From an uncultured Tenacibaculum sp. (lineage in GTDB: Bacteria > Bacteroidota > Bacteroidia > Flavobacteriales > Flavobacteriaceae), in NCBI GenBank assembly GCA_947496185.1, contig CANMCD010000005.1:1-64000 (forward strand): DNA of 64,000 bases. The letters run 5' to 3'. This document shows, piece by piece, positions 18,640-27,741 of this stretch. Made by a program: the position numbers and the translations under genes. The notes under the pieces are model-generated. The model saw only the letters and a list, made by a program, of their open reading frames with translations, made no database searches and was not told the origin of the DNA. Position 1 is the first letter of the stretch; each line of letters starts with the position of its first letter.

Positions 18640-19350
18640 CTACTGTGTTTTAGATGCTGTTTTTACTTTCATTTCAGGATTCTTAACTTCAGTAACAATT
18701 TCTCCATCAAATAAATTAATAACTTTATGTGCATATTGTGCATCCCTATTTGAGTGTGTAACCATTACTATTGTAGTCCCTTCTTGGTTCAATTCTGTTA
18801 GTAAATTCATTACTTCTAAACCATTTTTAGAGTCTAGGTTTCCCGTTGGCTCATCAGCTAAGATTAATTTAGGGTTTGTTACAACAGCTCTCGCTATAGC
18901 TACACGTTGTTGTTGTCCACCTGATAACTGAGTGGGATAGTGTTTGCTTCGATGTGAAATTTTCATCCTTTCCAACACCTTAAGCACCATTTCTTCACGT
19001 TGTGATTTATTATAATTTAAGTAAATGAGAGGAAGTTCTACATTTTCAAAAACAGACAATTCATCGATAAGATTGAAGCTTTGAAAAACAAAGCCTAAAT
19101 TTCCTTTTCGTAACCCTGTTCTTTGTCGTTCGTTTAAATTAGCTACTTCTTGTCCTGCAAAAAGATAGCTTCCTTCATTTGGGTTGTCTAACATTCCTAA
19201 AATATTAAGTAATGTAGATTTACCACATCCAGAGGGCCCCATAATTGCCACAAATTCTCCTTCGTTGAGGTTAAAATTAACCCCGTTTAAAGCATATGTT
19301 TCTATTTCTTCGGTTCTAAAACTTTTTTTGAGATTAGTTATTTGTATCAT
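18640..19350 (-). CDS. ABC transporter ATP-binding protein, MacB/LolD type
   Basis: 236 residues, a single nucleotide-binding domain. Walker A is GPSGCGKST (about 38), the signature is LSGGQQQRVAIARA (about 143), Walker B is LILADEPTGNLDS (about 163) and the switch histidine is in VTHS. It pairs with the permease encoded immediately downstream, with the adaptor gene upstream, as in MacAB-TolC-like tripartite pumps. The PTGNLDS sequence is typical of the lipoprotein/macrolide-type branch. Confidence 0.94.
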   Translation of the reverse strand: MIQITNLKKSFRTEEIETYALNGVNFNLNEGEFVAIMGPSGCGKSTLLNILGMLDNPNEGSYLFAGQEVANLNERQRTGLRKGNLGFVFQSFNLIDELSVFENVELPLIYLNYNKSQREEMVLKVLERMKISHRSKHYPTQLSGGQQQRVAIARAVVTNPKLILADEPTGNLDSKNGLEVMNLLTELNQEGTTIVMVTHSNRDAQYAHKVINLFDGEIVTEVKNPEMKVKTASKTQ

Positions 19351-19357
19351 TTTTGGT

Positions 19358-20608
19358 TTATTTTAAAATTAATTTTTCTACACTCTCAAAACTGCTATAA
19401 CTCGAAGTGATTACTTTATCACCAGCGTTAAGTCCTTCGAGAACCTCATAGTATTGAGAATTTTGTTTGCCTAGGCGAACAGGCGCTTTTATCGCTTCGT
19501 TTTTTTCAGAGTTAACTAAGAAAACCCATTGCCCTCCTGTACTTTGAAAAAAACTTCCTTTTGGCAATAGTAATGATTTTGAAGACTCTCCAAGTTTTAA
19601 TTTAATATTAAAACTCTGACCAGTACGGATGGTTTCAGGTTTTTCACCTACAAAAACGAGATCTACTTTAAAATTTCCACTACGTACTTCAGGGTACACT
19701 TTTCTTAAACGTAATTCATATACTTTACCATTCCTTTCGAGTGTAGCGGTTAAGCCTCTTTTAATTCGATCAATATAATGTTCGTCTATTGTCGCTTCAA
19801 CCTTATAATTGGTAAGAATATTAATCTGGCCGATGCGCTCACCTTGTGCTATATTTTGCCCTATTTCAGCATCTAAAAAACCTAATTGCCCGTCTGCGGG
19901 TGCACGTACATTCAATTGATCAATACGTTCATAGATCATTGAAAGCGTTTGTTGCATTCTTTTAAGATCCGTATCCAATACCGATAAAGATGTTTTTCTC
20001 AGTTTTTCGTCTTGTTGTGTTTGTAGTTTTATGATACTATGTTGTTTTTTTGAAAGCTCATAATCCTCTTTAGAACGAATATAGGTTTCTTTAGAGATAA
20101 GTTCTTCTTTATATAATTCTCTATCTTGTTCAAATTTGCGTCTATTTCTTTCTAATTCATGAGATGCAGTAGCCAATGATTTTTGTCCTTTTACTTGTCT
20201 AGATTCAAATGTTAATTTTGTAGAACGTAAATCATTTTGTTTTAATGCCAAATTACTTTCACTAGCCATAATTTGTTCATAGAGACTTGGGTTTTCGAGC
20301 TTTAGTATGATATCTCCTTTTTTAACTGTGGCGCCCTCTTCAATCAACTTTTCGGTTACGCGTCCTCCAACATAAGCATCCATATAAATGGTTGATATTG
20401 GAGCAACATTACCGTTGATGGTAATATAATCATCAAACTTGCCTTGTGTTACTTCTTTTATAGCGATTCTATCTATTTCTGTTTGTAAAGAAGTAGAAGA
20501 GTTTCCATATATTATTTTCCATCCAATAAAGAGTAGAAATACTCCTAAAAGAGCATAGCCTATATGTTTGTTTTGAAATCTTTTTTTACTTTGAATTTTT
20601 ACGTCCAT
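19358..20608 (-). CDS. Periplasmic adaptor (HlyD/MacA-type) of the efflux pump
   Basis: 416 residues with one N-terminal membrane anchor (IGYALLGVFLLFIGWKIIYG, about 16-35), a biotinyl-lipoyl-like half (GGRVTEKLIEEGATVKKGD), a long charged coiled coil (about 120-215), the second lipoyl half (RAPADGQLG) and beta-barrel domains at the C-terminus. This is the architecture of membrane-fusion proteins that bridge an inner-membrane transporter to a TolC channel. The gene lies between the TolC-like gene and the ATPase gene with 7-8 bp spacers, so all four are one transcript. Confidence 0.92.
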   Translation of the reverse strand: MDVKIQSKKRFQNKHIGYALLGVFLLFIGWKIIYGNSSTSLQTEIDRIAIKEVTQGKFDDYITINGNVAPISTIYMDAYVGGRVTEKLIEEGATVKKGDIILKLENPSLYEQIMASESNLALKQNDLRSTKLTFESRQVKGQKSLATASHELERNRRKFEQDRELYKEELISKETYIRSKEDYELSKKQHSIIKLQTQQDEKLRKTSLSVLDTDLKRMQQTLSMIYERIDQLNVRAPADGQLGFLDAEIGQNIAQGERIGQINILTNYKVEATIDEHYIDRIKRGLTATLERNGKVYELRLRKVYPEVRSGNFKVDLVFVGEKPETIRTGQSFNIKLKLGESSKSLLLPKGSFFQSTGGQWVFLVNSEKNEAIKAPVRLGKQNSQYYEVLEGLNAGDKVITSSYSSFESVEKLILK

Positions 20609-20616
20609 GATTTGAA

Positions 20617-21963
20617 TTATTGTATTTTTAAGATTGGCATTCCTTTATAAAAATCGAGTGTTTTTTTGTTTAAAAGAAGAGATAACTTTATCTGTAAGTT
20701 CTCATTTTTTGCAGTAGCAAATAAGTTTTTTGCTGTAAACAATTCGTATGCATTTATAATTCCTCGATCATATTTTTTTTGCGCAGTGGTAAAAGCTAAT
20801 TCTTGTGATGCTACTTTTAATTTACTTTGAGAATATTCGTTAGTTAGAGAATATTGTTTTAAGACAAGATCTTGTATCGTTTTTAACACTTCTTGCTTTT
20901 GTGTTTTTAAGGTGTTTTCAGCTCGTAATAAAGCAATTTTCTTTTGTCGAACTTCAGAACGTTTAATTCCACCATTAAAGATGGGAATGTTTAGTGAAAG
21001 AGTTATGGATTTATACAAATTTTGATCAAACTGTTCAGTAAAACCAATGGTATTACCAGACGTATCTCTATTTGTTTCTAAATAACGGGAACCAACTGAA
21101 TATCCAAATCTTAAAATTGGATAATAATCTCCTCGAGATACTTTTATTTGGGTTTTTGCTTCTTTGACTTTTAATTCGTTAGATGCAATAATAGGTAAGA
21201 AATTAATTGCCTTTCTATAAATAGAATCTACTTGAAAATTTGAAGTGTTTTTTTCAGAATATTGTTCTAAAGTATTGGATTGGATATTGATATCAGTGCT
21301 CCCTTCAAGGTTCATCTCTTGAATTAATTTTAATTTGGCAGCCATTAAATCATTTTCGTTTTTTGTTGTTTGCAATTTATCGGTAAAAAGTATAGATTCT
21401 GCTTCGTAAAGATCAGATTTAGCACTAACTCCCAAATTTATTTTTTTATCAATTGTTTTGTAGTTCAATTCAGAGATAGAAACTTGTTGTTTAGAAATTT
21501 CTAAAGCTTCTTGAAAATACAGAATGTCGTAGTAGGCATTCATTACTCTAAAACCTAACAAATATTTTTCTTGCTTTGTGTCTTCTTGAGAAGCTAGATA
21601 GGCTAATTTGGTTGCTTTAATCGTGTTTATTTTTTTGAATCCTTGAAACAAATCTAAACCTAATTCAAGCCAATAATTGTTAGAGAAGTTACTGTTATTA
21701 GAAATAGTATTCGTATTGGGGTCGATCGATCTACCAAAAGATTTATTATAGAAGTTATTAGCATTTAAATTAGGTAGTAAACTTCGAATTGATTGACGGT
21801 GAGATTCTTTGTTTGCGTTTTCTGTGTATTGGTTATTACTAATGACTAGGTTGTTTTTTAAAGCAAAAGCTATGCATTCATCTAGCGACCACTTTTTTTG
21901 ACCAAACATTAGGGAGCTAAAGGCCAAGTATAGTATAGTAAAAATCGAAACTTTTTGATTCAT
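20617..21963 (-). CDS. TolC-family outer membrane efflux protein
   Basis: 448 residues from the ATG at 21963. An in-frame start at 22077 exists, but the segment from 21963 begins MNQKVSIFTILYLAFSSLMFGQ, a normal signal peptide, and leaves room for the promoter region, so 21963 is preferred. WSLDECIAFALKNN after the signal peptide is the usual N-terminal motif of TolC-like proteins, followed by two repeats of long coiled-coil helices. First gene of the leftward efflux operon. Candidate sigma-54 elements lie just upstream (21993-22008). Confidence 0.93.
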   Translation of the reverse strand: MNQKVSIFTILYLAFSSLMFGQKKWSLDECIAFALKNNLVISNNQYTENANKESHRQSIRSLLPNLNANNFYNKSFGRSIDPNTNTISNNSNFSNNYWLELGLDLFQGFKKINTIKATKLAYLASQEDTKQEKYLLGFRVMNAYYDILYFQEALEISKQQVSISELNYKTIDKKINLGVSAKSDLYEAESILFTDKLQTTKNENDLMAAKLKLIQEMNLEGSTDINIQSNTLEQYSEKNTSNFQVDSIYRKAINFLPIIASNELKVKEAKTQIKVSRGDYYPILRFGYSVGSRYLETNRDTSGNTIGFTEQFDQNLYKSITLSLNIPIFNGGIKRSEVRQKKIALLRAENTLKTQKQEVLKTIQDLVLKQYSLTNEYSQSKLKVASQELAFTTAQKKYDRGIINAYELFTAKNLFATAKNENLQIKLSLLLNKKTLDFYKGMPILKIQ

Positions 21964-21992
21964 GATAATTTTATAAGTTGTGCTAAAAACTA

Positions 21993-22121
21993 TTCTATAG
22001 TCGTGCCAAAAAAGTAATTGTATGATAAATAGGTGTTTGAGAGAAATGGTAGTTGTTTTCTTTTTATACAGTGTCAAAAAATTTTACAAAGTGTGTAAAA
22101 AAAATTGACACGCTCTATGCG
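21993..22121. promoter_or_regulatory. Divergent control region: sigma-54-like promoters and activator-type inverted repeat
   Basis: Between the efflux operon and the regulator gene lies an imperfect inverted repeat, TGTCAAAAAATTTTACA (22072-22088) with TGTAAAAAAAATTGACA (22094-22110); the arms agree at 13 of 17 positions. On the minus strand TGGCACG (22002-22008) is a perfect sigma-54 -24 element about 39 bp from the TolC-family start, but its -12 element is weak (GA in place of GC). On the plus strand TGACACGCTCTATGCG (22106-22121) matches TGGCACGNNNNTTGCW except for two positions and lies 70 bp before the regulator start. The adjacent regulator is an NtrC-type sigma-54 activator, so self-control plus control of the pump is likely. 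Confidence 0.55.
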
Positions 22122-22190
22122 ATTTGCCCCTCAAATACTATCTTTGAGAGGGAAAAGATACGGATAAATTCTTTTATACAATACCATTCT

Positions 22191-23561
22191 ATGTTGAAAG
22201 CTAAAATTTTGATTATTGACGATAATAAGAGTGTGTTAAGTGCACTAGATATATTGTTGAAATGTGAATATAAACACGTACACACATTATCTGATCCTAA
22301 TCTTATTACTTCTTTACCTACTTTAAAAGAATTCGATGTAGTGTTGTTAGATATGAATTTTACCGCCAGTATAAATTCAGGTAATGAAGGTATTTATTGG
22401 CTTCGGGAGATAAAGAAAAGAGTACCTGATATAGCGGTAATTATGATGACTGCCTATGGAACGATAGATTTGGCTGTAAAGGCACTGAAAGAAGGTGCTA
22501 CAGACTTTGTTATAAAACCTTGGAATAATGATAAATTACTTTCGACAATCAAACTAGCATATTCATTGCACCGATCTCGAAAAAAAGAAAATCAACAAGA
22601 AGAAAAAGAAGGTGCTTTAAAGACTACTCTTGATAAAAAAAGTAATGTTATCATCGGAAAATCTCCAGTACTTCAGTCGATGCTTAAATTAATTTATAAA
22701 ATAGCTAAGACAGACGTAAATATATTAATTACAGGAGAGAATGGAACAGGAAAAGAATTGGTTGCAAAAGAGATACATAAAAATTCAGAACGATCCAATG
22801 AAGTTTTCATTAGTGTAGATGTAGGAGCCTTGTCCGAATCCTTGTTTGAGAGTGAGCTTTTCGGGCATCAAAAAGGAGCATTTACTGATGCGAAAGAAAA
22901 CAGAATAGGGAAGTTTGAAGCAGCTAATGGCGGAACGTTATTTCTAGACGAGATAGGAAACCTGTCTTTACAATTACAGGTAAAGCTGCTCTCAGCAATT
23001 CAACAAAAGACAATCGTGAGAGTAGGGTCTAATAAACCCATTAAAGTTGATATACGCCTTATTTGTGCAACGAATAGTGATTTAGAATCTTCGGTGCATC
23101 AAGGCTTGTTTAGGGAAGATTTACTCTATCGAATCAATACCATTGCAATAGAATCTCCTCCTTTATGTCAACGAGGTAATGATATTATTTTACTGGCAAA
23201 TCATTATTTGGAAAAATTTAGAGAGAAGTATAATAAGACTGATTTAAAAATAAGCGAAGAGGCCCAGAAAAAACTTTTAGCCTATCATTGGCCAGGTAAT
23301 ATTCGAGAGCTAAAACATGTCATGGAGCGGACTGTAATAATATCTGAAGGTACTGAATTGATGTCCGAAGATTTTATTCTTAATGCAAAACCAGCGATAT
23401 CCCAAGATATTGGTTCGAAAACCTTGGGAGAGATGGAATCAATTATGATTTCTAACGTGTTAAAAAAGTGTAATGGTAATTTTAGTGCTGCTGCCGAACA
23501 ATTGGGAATATCAAGACAAACACTATACAATAAAGTGAAAAAAATAAATAATGATCAATAA
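22191..23561 (+). CDS. NtrC-family sigma-54-dependent response regulator
   Basis: 456 residues from the ATG at 22191, which directly precedes the receiver domain (KILIIDDNKS); an upstream in-frame start at 22053 would add a low-complexity tail and run through the promoter. The receiver has the phosphoryl-acceptor aspartate in LLDMNF. The AAA+ domain shows Walker A GENGTGKE, the sigma-54 contact loop GAFTDA (usual form GAFTGA), and the Walker B-region GGTLFLDEIG. The C-terminus is a Fis-type helix-turn-helix (AAAEQLGISRQTLYNKVKK). It is expected to activate the divergent efflux operon when phosphorylated by the kinase encoded downstream (11-bp gene overlap). Confidence 0.94.
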   Translation: MLKAKILIIDDNKSVLSALDILLKCEYKHVHTLSDPNLITSLPTLKEFDVVLLDMNFTASINSGNEGIYWLREIKKRVPDIAVIMMTAYGTIDLAVKALKEGATDFVIKPWNNDKLLSTIKLAYSLHRSRKKENQQEEKEGALKTTLDKKSNVIIGKSPVLQSMLKLIYKIAKTDVNILITGENGTGKELVAKEIHKNSERSNEVFISVDVGALSESLFESELFGHQKGAFTDAKENRIGKFEAANGGTLFLDEIGNLSLQLQVKLLSAIQQKTIVRVGSNKPIKVDIRLICATNSDLESSVHQGLFREDLLYRINTIAIESPPLCQRGNDIILLANHYLEKFREKYNKTDLKISEEAQKKLLAYHWPGNIRELKHVMERTVIISEGTELMSEDFILNAKPAISQDIGSKTLGEMESIMISNVLKKCNGNFSAAAEQLGISRQTLYNKVKKINNDQ

Positions 23562-24897
23562 TAATTATTATCGACAAACATTCATACGTGTATCTATTAT
23601 TGTATTAAGTGCTGTGGGGTTTGCGTATTATCTGTTGGGAAAAGAATATATGATTTCAGGAGTATTTTTTGTAGTAATTATACTTGCTGCTATGTCACTT
23701 GTTTATATTAATAATGCAACGAATCAAAAGTTAGCTCGTTTTTTTTTATCGGTTAAAAGTGAAGATTTTTCTTTGAAATTTCCCGAGAATGTCAATATAA
23801 AATCGGTGAGAGACCTGAATAAGAGTTTAAATATTCTTAATGAAATTGTTCAAAAAGCCCATCTAGGAAGCCAATCTAAAGAAAGGTATTATCAAGAGAT
23901 AATAAAACAAGTTAATATTGGTATTATGACCTTTAATACTAAAGGGCATATTTTATTTGCCAACCCTAAAATTGAAGAATTATTAGATTATAAACCTTTA
24001 AATAATATCAAGCAATTGCTACAGGTAGATGAGCAATTATACGAAGTGCTTAAAAATCCAGAATTGCACAAGACCAAGTTAATTCAATTAACAAATGAAA
24101 GAGAAAAAAAAGAAATAGCCATAAAAGCGACAAGCATAAGGTTGCATGAGCAAGTATTGTTTTTAGTAGTAGCCCAAGATATAGACAGTGAACTAGGAAA
24201 GAAAGAGGTAGATTCTTGGACACGCCTTTTTAGAGTACTTACTCATGAGATCATGAATACGATAACTCCAATTACCTCAATTTCTCAATCAATATTGAAA
24301 TACTACAAAACTTCTGAAAATATATCATTAGAGAACCTAGATACAACAAAGGTTGAAAATACGGTTAGAGGTTTAGAGATAATCGGAGAGCAAAGTGTTA
24401 ACTTAATGAAGTTTGTTGAGTCCTATCGAAGTTTCTTTAGTATTCCAAAGCCAAACAAAACTTTTGTGAATGTTGAAGAACTATTGGAAAAAACAGTAGT
24501 GTTAATGCAAAAAGAAGAAAGTAATACAGCAATTATTTTTGATAGGGATAAAATAACTCCTGAGCTTAAAATTTTTGCGGATGAAAAACAAATTTCACAA
24601 GTATTAATAAATTTGGTTAAGAATGCGCTTGATGCACTTAATGATATTGAGGGAGGAAAGGTGATACTAGAAGCAGGAAAAACAAATCAAGAAGTACCTT
24701 TTATAAAAATTACTGATAATGGTTCAGGAATAGCATTAGATATCATAGATGAAATTTTTATTCCTTTTTTTACAACTAAAAATGGAGGAACAGGTATTGG
24801 TCTGAGTCTTTCAAAACATATTATGCATTTACACGGAGGTAATTTAAAAGTAAATTCAATACCTAATCAAGAAACTACGTTTATTTTATTGTTTTAA
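23551..24897 (+). CDS. Sensor histidine kinase
   Basis: 448 residues. Two membrane helices (about 12-55) enclose almost no periplasmic loop, so it senses within or near the membrane. A PAS-like region (about 120-215), the phospho-acceptor box LTHEIMNTITPI (histidine about 231), and an ATPase domain with NLVKNALDAL, DNGSGIA and GGTGIGLSL follow. It overlaps the regulator gene by 11 bp, so the two form a classic pair. Envelope or cargo-derived stress is a plausible input, but the sequence does not show the ligand. Confidence 0.93.
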   Translation: MINNNYYRQTFIRVSIIVLSAVGFAYYLLGKEYMISGVFFVVIILAAMSLVYINNATNQKLARFFLSVKSEDFSLKFPENVNIKSVRDLNKSLNILNEIVQKAHLGSQSKERYYQEIIKQVNIGIMTFNTKGHILFANPKIEELLDYKPLNNIKQLLQVDEQLYEVLKNPELHKTKLIQLTNEREKKEIAIKATSIRLHEQVLFLVVAQDIDSELGKKEVDSWTRLFRVLTHEIMNTITPITSISQSILKYYKTSENISLENLDTTKVENTVRGLEIIGEQSVNLMKFVESYRSFFSIPKPNKTFVNVEELLEKTVVLMQKEESNTAIIFDRDKITPELKIFADEKQISQVLINLVKNALDALNDIEGGKVILEAGKTNQEVPFIKITDNGSGIALDIIDEIFIPFFTTKNGGTGIGLSLSKHIMHLHGGNLKVNSIPNQETTFILLF

Positions 24898-24926
24898 GTA
24901 AGAATATTGAAATTCGTATAGATATT

Positions 24927-24955
24927 ACGTGTTTTCTCTCTGTAAAATAACACGT
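24927..24955 (+). terminator. Hairpin after the kinase gene
   Basis: ACGTGTTTT at 24927-24935 can pair with AAAATAACACGT at 24944-24955, with one unpaired A and a short loop. It lies 30 bp after the kinase stop. There is no strong T-run, so its role as terminator is tentative. The rest of 24898-25269 shows no gene or clear element. Confidence 0.4.
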
Positions 24956-25324
24956 CAAAGGAATGCATTCAAACCGAATGAACGAAGTGAATAAAACTCT
25001 CATTCTCTTTAAAAATCAATACTTGACGCTTTTATTTTTTCGATAGGCAAAACGACTTTTTTAGCTTTCAATACTCCAAAGTTAAGTAAAATAAGTTAAA
25101 TCGTCTGGGTTTGTTTTTAACTGTTTGTATGTTCGTTGTTTTGGGTTAAGAGATAAATTTAACCTCTTCCATTTATTGAATATAAAAGAGTTTGAAAATT
25201 TTAAAAATCTACTTGAGAAAGTGTATTTTTATGTTCATCTTTTAAGTAAATGAAATTCTAAAGAAAATATAGTACTCCCGATTTTTAAGACAGTATATTA
25301 AATTGTGAATTTAACACTCTAATT

Positions 25325-25603
25325 ATGAGGAGATCTAGAAGAAAATTTAGTTCATCTTTTAAAGATAAGGTTGCTTTAGAAGCAATAAAAGAACGTTTAA
25401 CCTTCTAAGAGATTGCATCAAAATATGAAGTTCATCCAACTCAAATTTCTACATGGAAACGTGAGTTCATAGAAAATTCATCAAAAGCTTTTGATTCGAC
25501 ATCAAAAAAGGATACTGAGGACAAAGAGAAAAGCCAACTTTATAATAAGATAGGTCAATTACAAGTAGAGAATGATTTTTTAAGAAAAGTCTTGGACAAA
25601 TGA
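25325..25603 (+). pseudogene. IS3 orfA (transposase helix-turn-helix protein), nonsense mutation
   Basis: Translation gives a typical OrfA of 92 codons: a basic N-terminus, a helix-turn-helix (EIASKYEVHPTQISTWK) and a C-terminal leucine-rich coil (QLQVENDFLRKVLDK). Codon 28 (25406-25408) is TAA, where the family normally continues (a CAA to TAA change fits). The stop codon overlaps the start of orfB in the usual ATGA arrangement. Inactive. Confidence 0.85.
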
Positions 25604-26717
25604 GTATCACTCAAAAAAGGCAATAGGTGGTTAAATTTCATCCAAGACTAAGCCTTTCTCAACTATGTACTATTTTAGGGATTCATCGTTCAGGGTTATA
25701 TTATAAGTCTAAGGAAGAAAGTTCTTTTAATTTACATATAATGAGGGGGGTAGGTAAATGTTTTGTGAAACATCCTTACTATGGTATTGAAGGAATGACC
25801 AATTATCTCAATTATGATTTGGGGTATTGTGTTAATATAAAAAGAGTTAGAAGGTTGTATAAGTTAATGGGATTGAGAACCATTTATGCTAAGCCTAAAA
25901 CAACTATTAAAAACCCTATTAATCTGAGTTCGATTCTTAAAAAAGAGTAATTTGATTAGATTTAAGAGTTTCAAATTTGATTGACGGCTTTTTAGGAAAA
26001 AAACTGTAAGCAATTAAACCAGCTATTATATTTCCTAAGAAGTTATTAAAAGAACGATGTCTAGAATGTTCTATTTGACATATGTTTTTTAACTCGTCAT
26101 TTACCGTTTCTATAACTGATTTTTTTCTTAGTAATATCTTATCAGAGATAGTCATTAGAGCGTTTTTCATATTGTTTTTTAATTGTGTAATTAACTCTAC
26201 ACCATCAATAAATAGGAGCTCAGCTAAGTGGACTACCCAATCAAGTTTGGTAAACAGACATCACCTATATTCCAATGTTTAGAGGTTTTATGTATATGGC
26301 GGCTATTATAATGTTTATAGCAGAAAAATATTAAATTGGAGTATCTCTAATTCAATGAATGCCCAATGGTGTGTAGAACTATTAAAAGACACCATCGAAC
26401 AATTTGGAACCCCACAAATACATAACTCTGATCAAGGATCACAATATACTAGTGATATTTATATCGATATTTTAAAGAAAAATAATATAAGCATATCTAA
26501 GGATGGAAAAGGTAGGGCTTTAGATAACATCTATATAGAAAGGTTTTGGAGATCCCTAAAATATGAAAAGATATATTTGAACCCTCCTAATGGTGGATTT
26601 GATCTATATCAAAAAGTAAAGGAATATATTGAATTTTATAACACTAAAAGAAGACATACTCAAATAGGTAAAATAACCCCAGGCCAAATGTTTTATATGA
26701 AAAGTATAGCTTCTTAA
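25600..26717 (+). pseudogene. IS3 orfB (DDE transposase), multiply disrupted
   Basis: The ATG at 25600 starts MSITQKRQ and is followed at once by TAG (25624-25626). The frame then continues with RLSLSQLCTILGIHRSGLYY and YYGIEGMTNYLNYDLGY to about 25935, where it is interrupted by IS982 sequence. It resumes near 26240 (NQVW, a TAA, then [16 protein letters not shown]), loses one base near 26305, and continues with the DDE domain (NAQWCVELL, HNSDQGSQYTS, ERFWRSLKYEKIYL, RRHTQIGKITPGQMF). At least four lesions; no function expected. Confidence 0.85.
25937..26220 (-). pseudogene. IS982-family transposase, C-terminal fragment
   Basis: Read on the minus strand, the frame gives [18 protein letters not shown], then [19 protein letters not shown], then [14 protein letters not shown] and FFPKKPSIK: the C-terminal third of an IS982-type DDE transposase. 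The N-terminal two thirds are missing; the sequence passes directly back into the IS3 transposase near 26225-26240. The reading is therefore insertion of an IS982 element into the IS3 copy, then deletion of most of it. Confidence 0.8.
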
Positions 26718-26975
26718 AAATTAATATTTAACTTAAAACTGTCCTAACAATAGGGTGTATCATAGTAGTGTTTTGTAGTATTTGTAATATTAAAGAAAAA
26801 TTATAATGAATATTGTTTTTTTTATTTTAAAATAAGATTATATTTGAAAAAAAACTAAATATCGAAAAAGTATTGTTATGTCATCTTTTAATTTTTGTAT
26901 AGCTTCTGTATTAATTCTAGAAATTTGTTTTGATAGTTTTGACTTTCTAATAACATTTAATGATAAAGGGTTATT

Positions 26976-27725
26976 ATGAGAAAAGTGAGCTATAGTATAA
27001 GAACAATTAATAGTCTAGGTAAGCTTTTGGAAAAAGTGACTTATGTCCAAAAAACTTTAGAACAAAATAAATATTTTCTTTCTAATATTGAAAGACCTAT
27101 TGCTAATGATGAGTTGATTTTCTTTCTAAAAGAAATAGGAACAATATATAACTTAAACTTTCCAATAATAGATGTAAGATGTAATGATAATAAATTTTTA
27201 AGAGGCTTTACAAATTCAAGTGTATCTCCTCATACCGAGTGTTGTCATGAGAGTGATATTCCTACATGGATTTGCCTTTATTGTATTGAGTCTAGTGATC
27301 ATGGTGGGGAGTTTTATTTGATAGATACTTCAAAGGTAATCAAATCTATGGATTCTGGGCAGATAGAATATTTTAAACATAAAAAATATGAGATTCTCTC
27401 TCCAAGGAGTAAGACTTTAAATAGAGATACAATAATTCGAAAGCACCCATTGTTTAGTAATGATATTTTGGTATATACAACAATAGGTTTTAAATCAGAA
27501 CATAGGCATGGTTATTCTGTAAAGGATGATCCTAGTAGAGAAAAACTTCAGCAATTGAATGAAATTATTATGTCTCAAAAAAAGGCGTATAGCTTTCATA
27601 AATGGAGGAAAGGAGATTTACTCATTTTTGACAATCACTATTTTATGCATGGAAGAAAATCATTTAAAGATATTAAAAGGCATTTGAAGCATATTCGCTT
27701 ATCAGTAGAAAATTTGATTAAATAA
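26976..27725 (+). CDS. TauD/TfdA-like 2-oxoglutarate oxygenase
   Basis: 249 residues. The iron-binding triad reads His86-Thr-Glu88 (in SPHTECCHES) and distal His225 (in FMHGRKSF), with an arginine in HIRLSV near the end as likely 2-oxoglutarate ligand; GGEFYLIDTS (about 111) is the usual strand after the HxE motif. HxE rather than HxD puts it with clavaminate-synthase-type enzymes. It is the first gene of a same-strand run that includes a cysteine-rich precursor-like peptide, so it may hydroxylate a residue of that peptide or of a linked small molecule; neither is shown. The 26764-26975 stretch upstream is AT-rich with no feature recognised. Confidence 0.78.
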   Translation: MRKVSYSIRTINSLGKLLEKVTYVQKTLEQNKYFLSNIERPIANDELIFFLKEIGTIYNLNFPIIDVRCNDNKFLRGFTNSSVSPHTECCHESDIPTWICLYCIESSDHGGEFYLIDTSKVIKSMDSGQIEYFKHKKYEILSPRSKTLNRDTIIRKHPLFSNDILVYTTIGFKSEHRHGYSVKDDPSREKLQQLNEIIMSQKKAYSFHKWRKGDLLIFDNHYFMHGRKSFKDIKRHLKHIRLSVENLIK

Positions 27726-27741
27726 AAATATTACACTAATT

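Larger units (their letters stand above)
25270..26763 (+). mobile_element. Degenerate IS3-family insertion sequence, interrupted by an IS982 fragment
   Basis: Imperfect terminal inverted repeats frame the element: GTACTCCCGATTTTTAAGA at 25272-25290 continuing to 25294, and its counterpart at 26738-26760, agreeing at about 18 of 23 positions by eye. Inside are the two overlapping reading frames of an IS3 element, each broken. Boundaries are approximate; no target-site duplication was established. It sits between the efflux regulators and the cysteine-rich peptide locus, so it may mark an old junction between acquired segments. Confidence 0.8.

Noticed and set aside
21964-22077. Extended N-terminus of the TolC-family protein
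   Set aside because: It precedes a complete signal peptide and overlaps the control region.
22053-22190. Extended N-terminus of the response regulator
   Set aside because: It would run through the operator and promoter-like elements and adds no known domain before the receiver.
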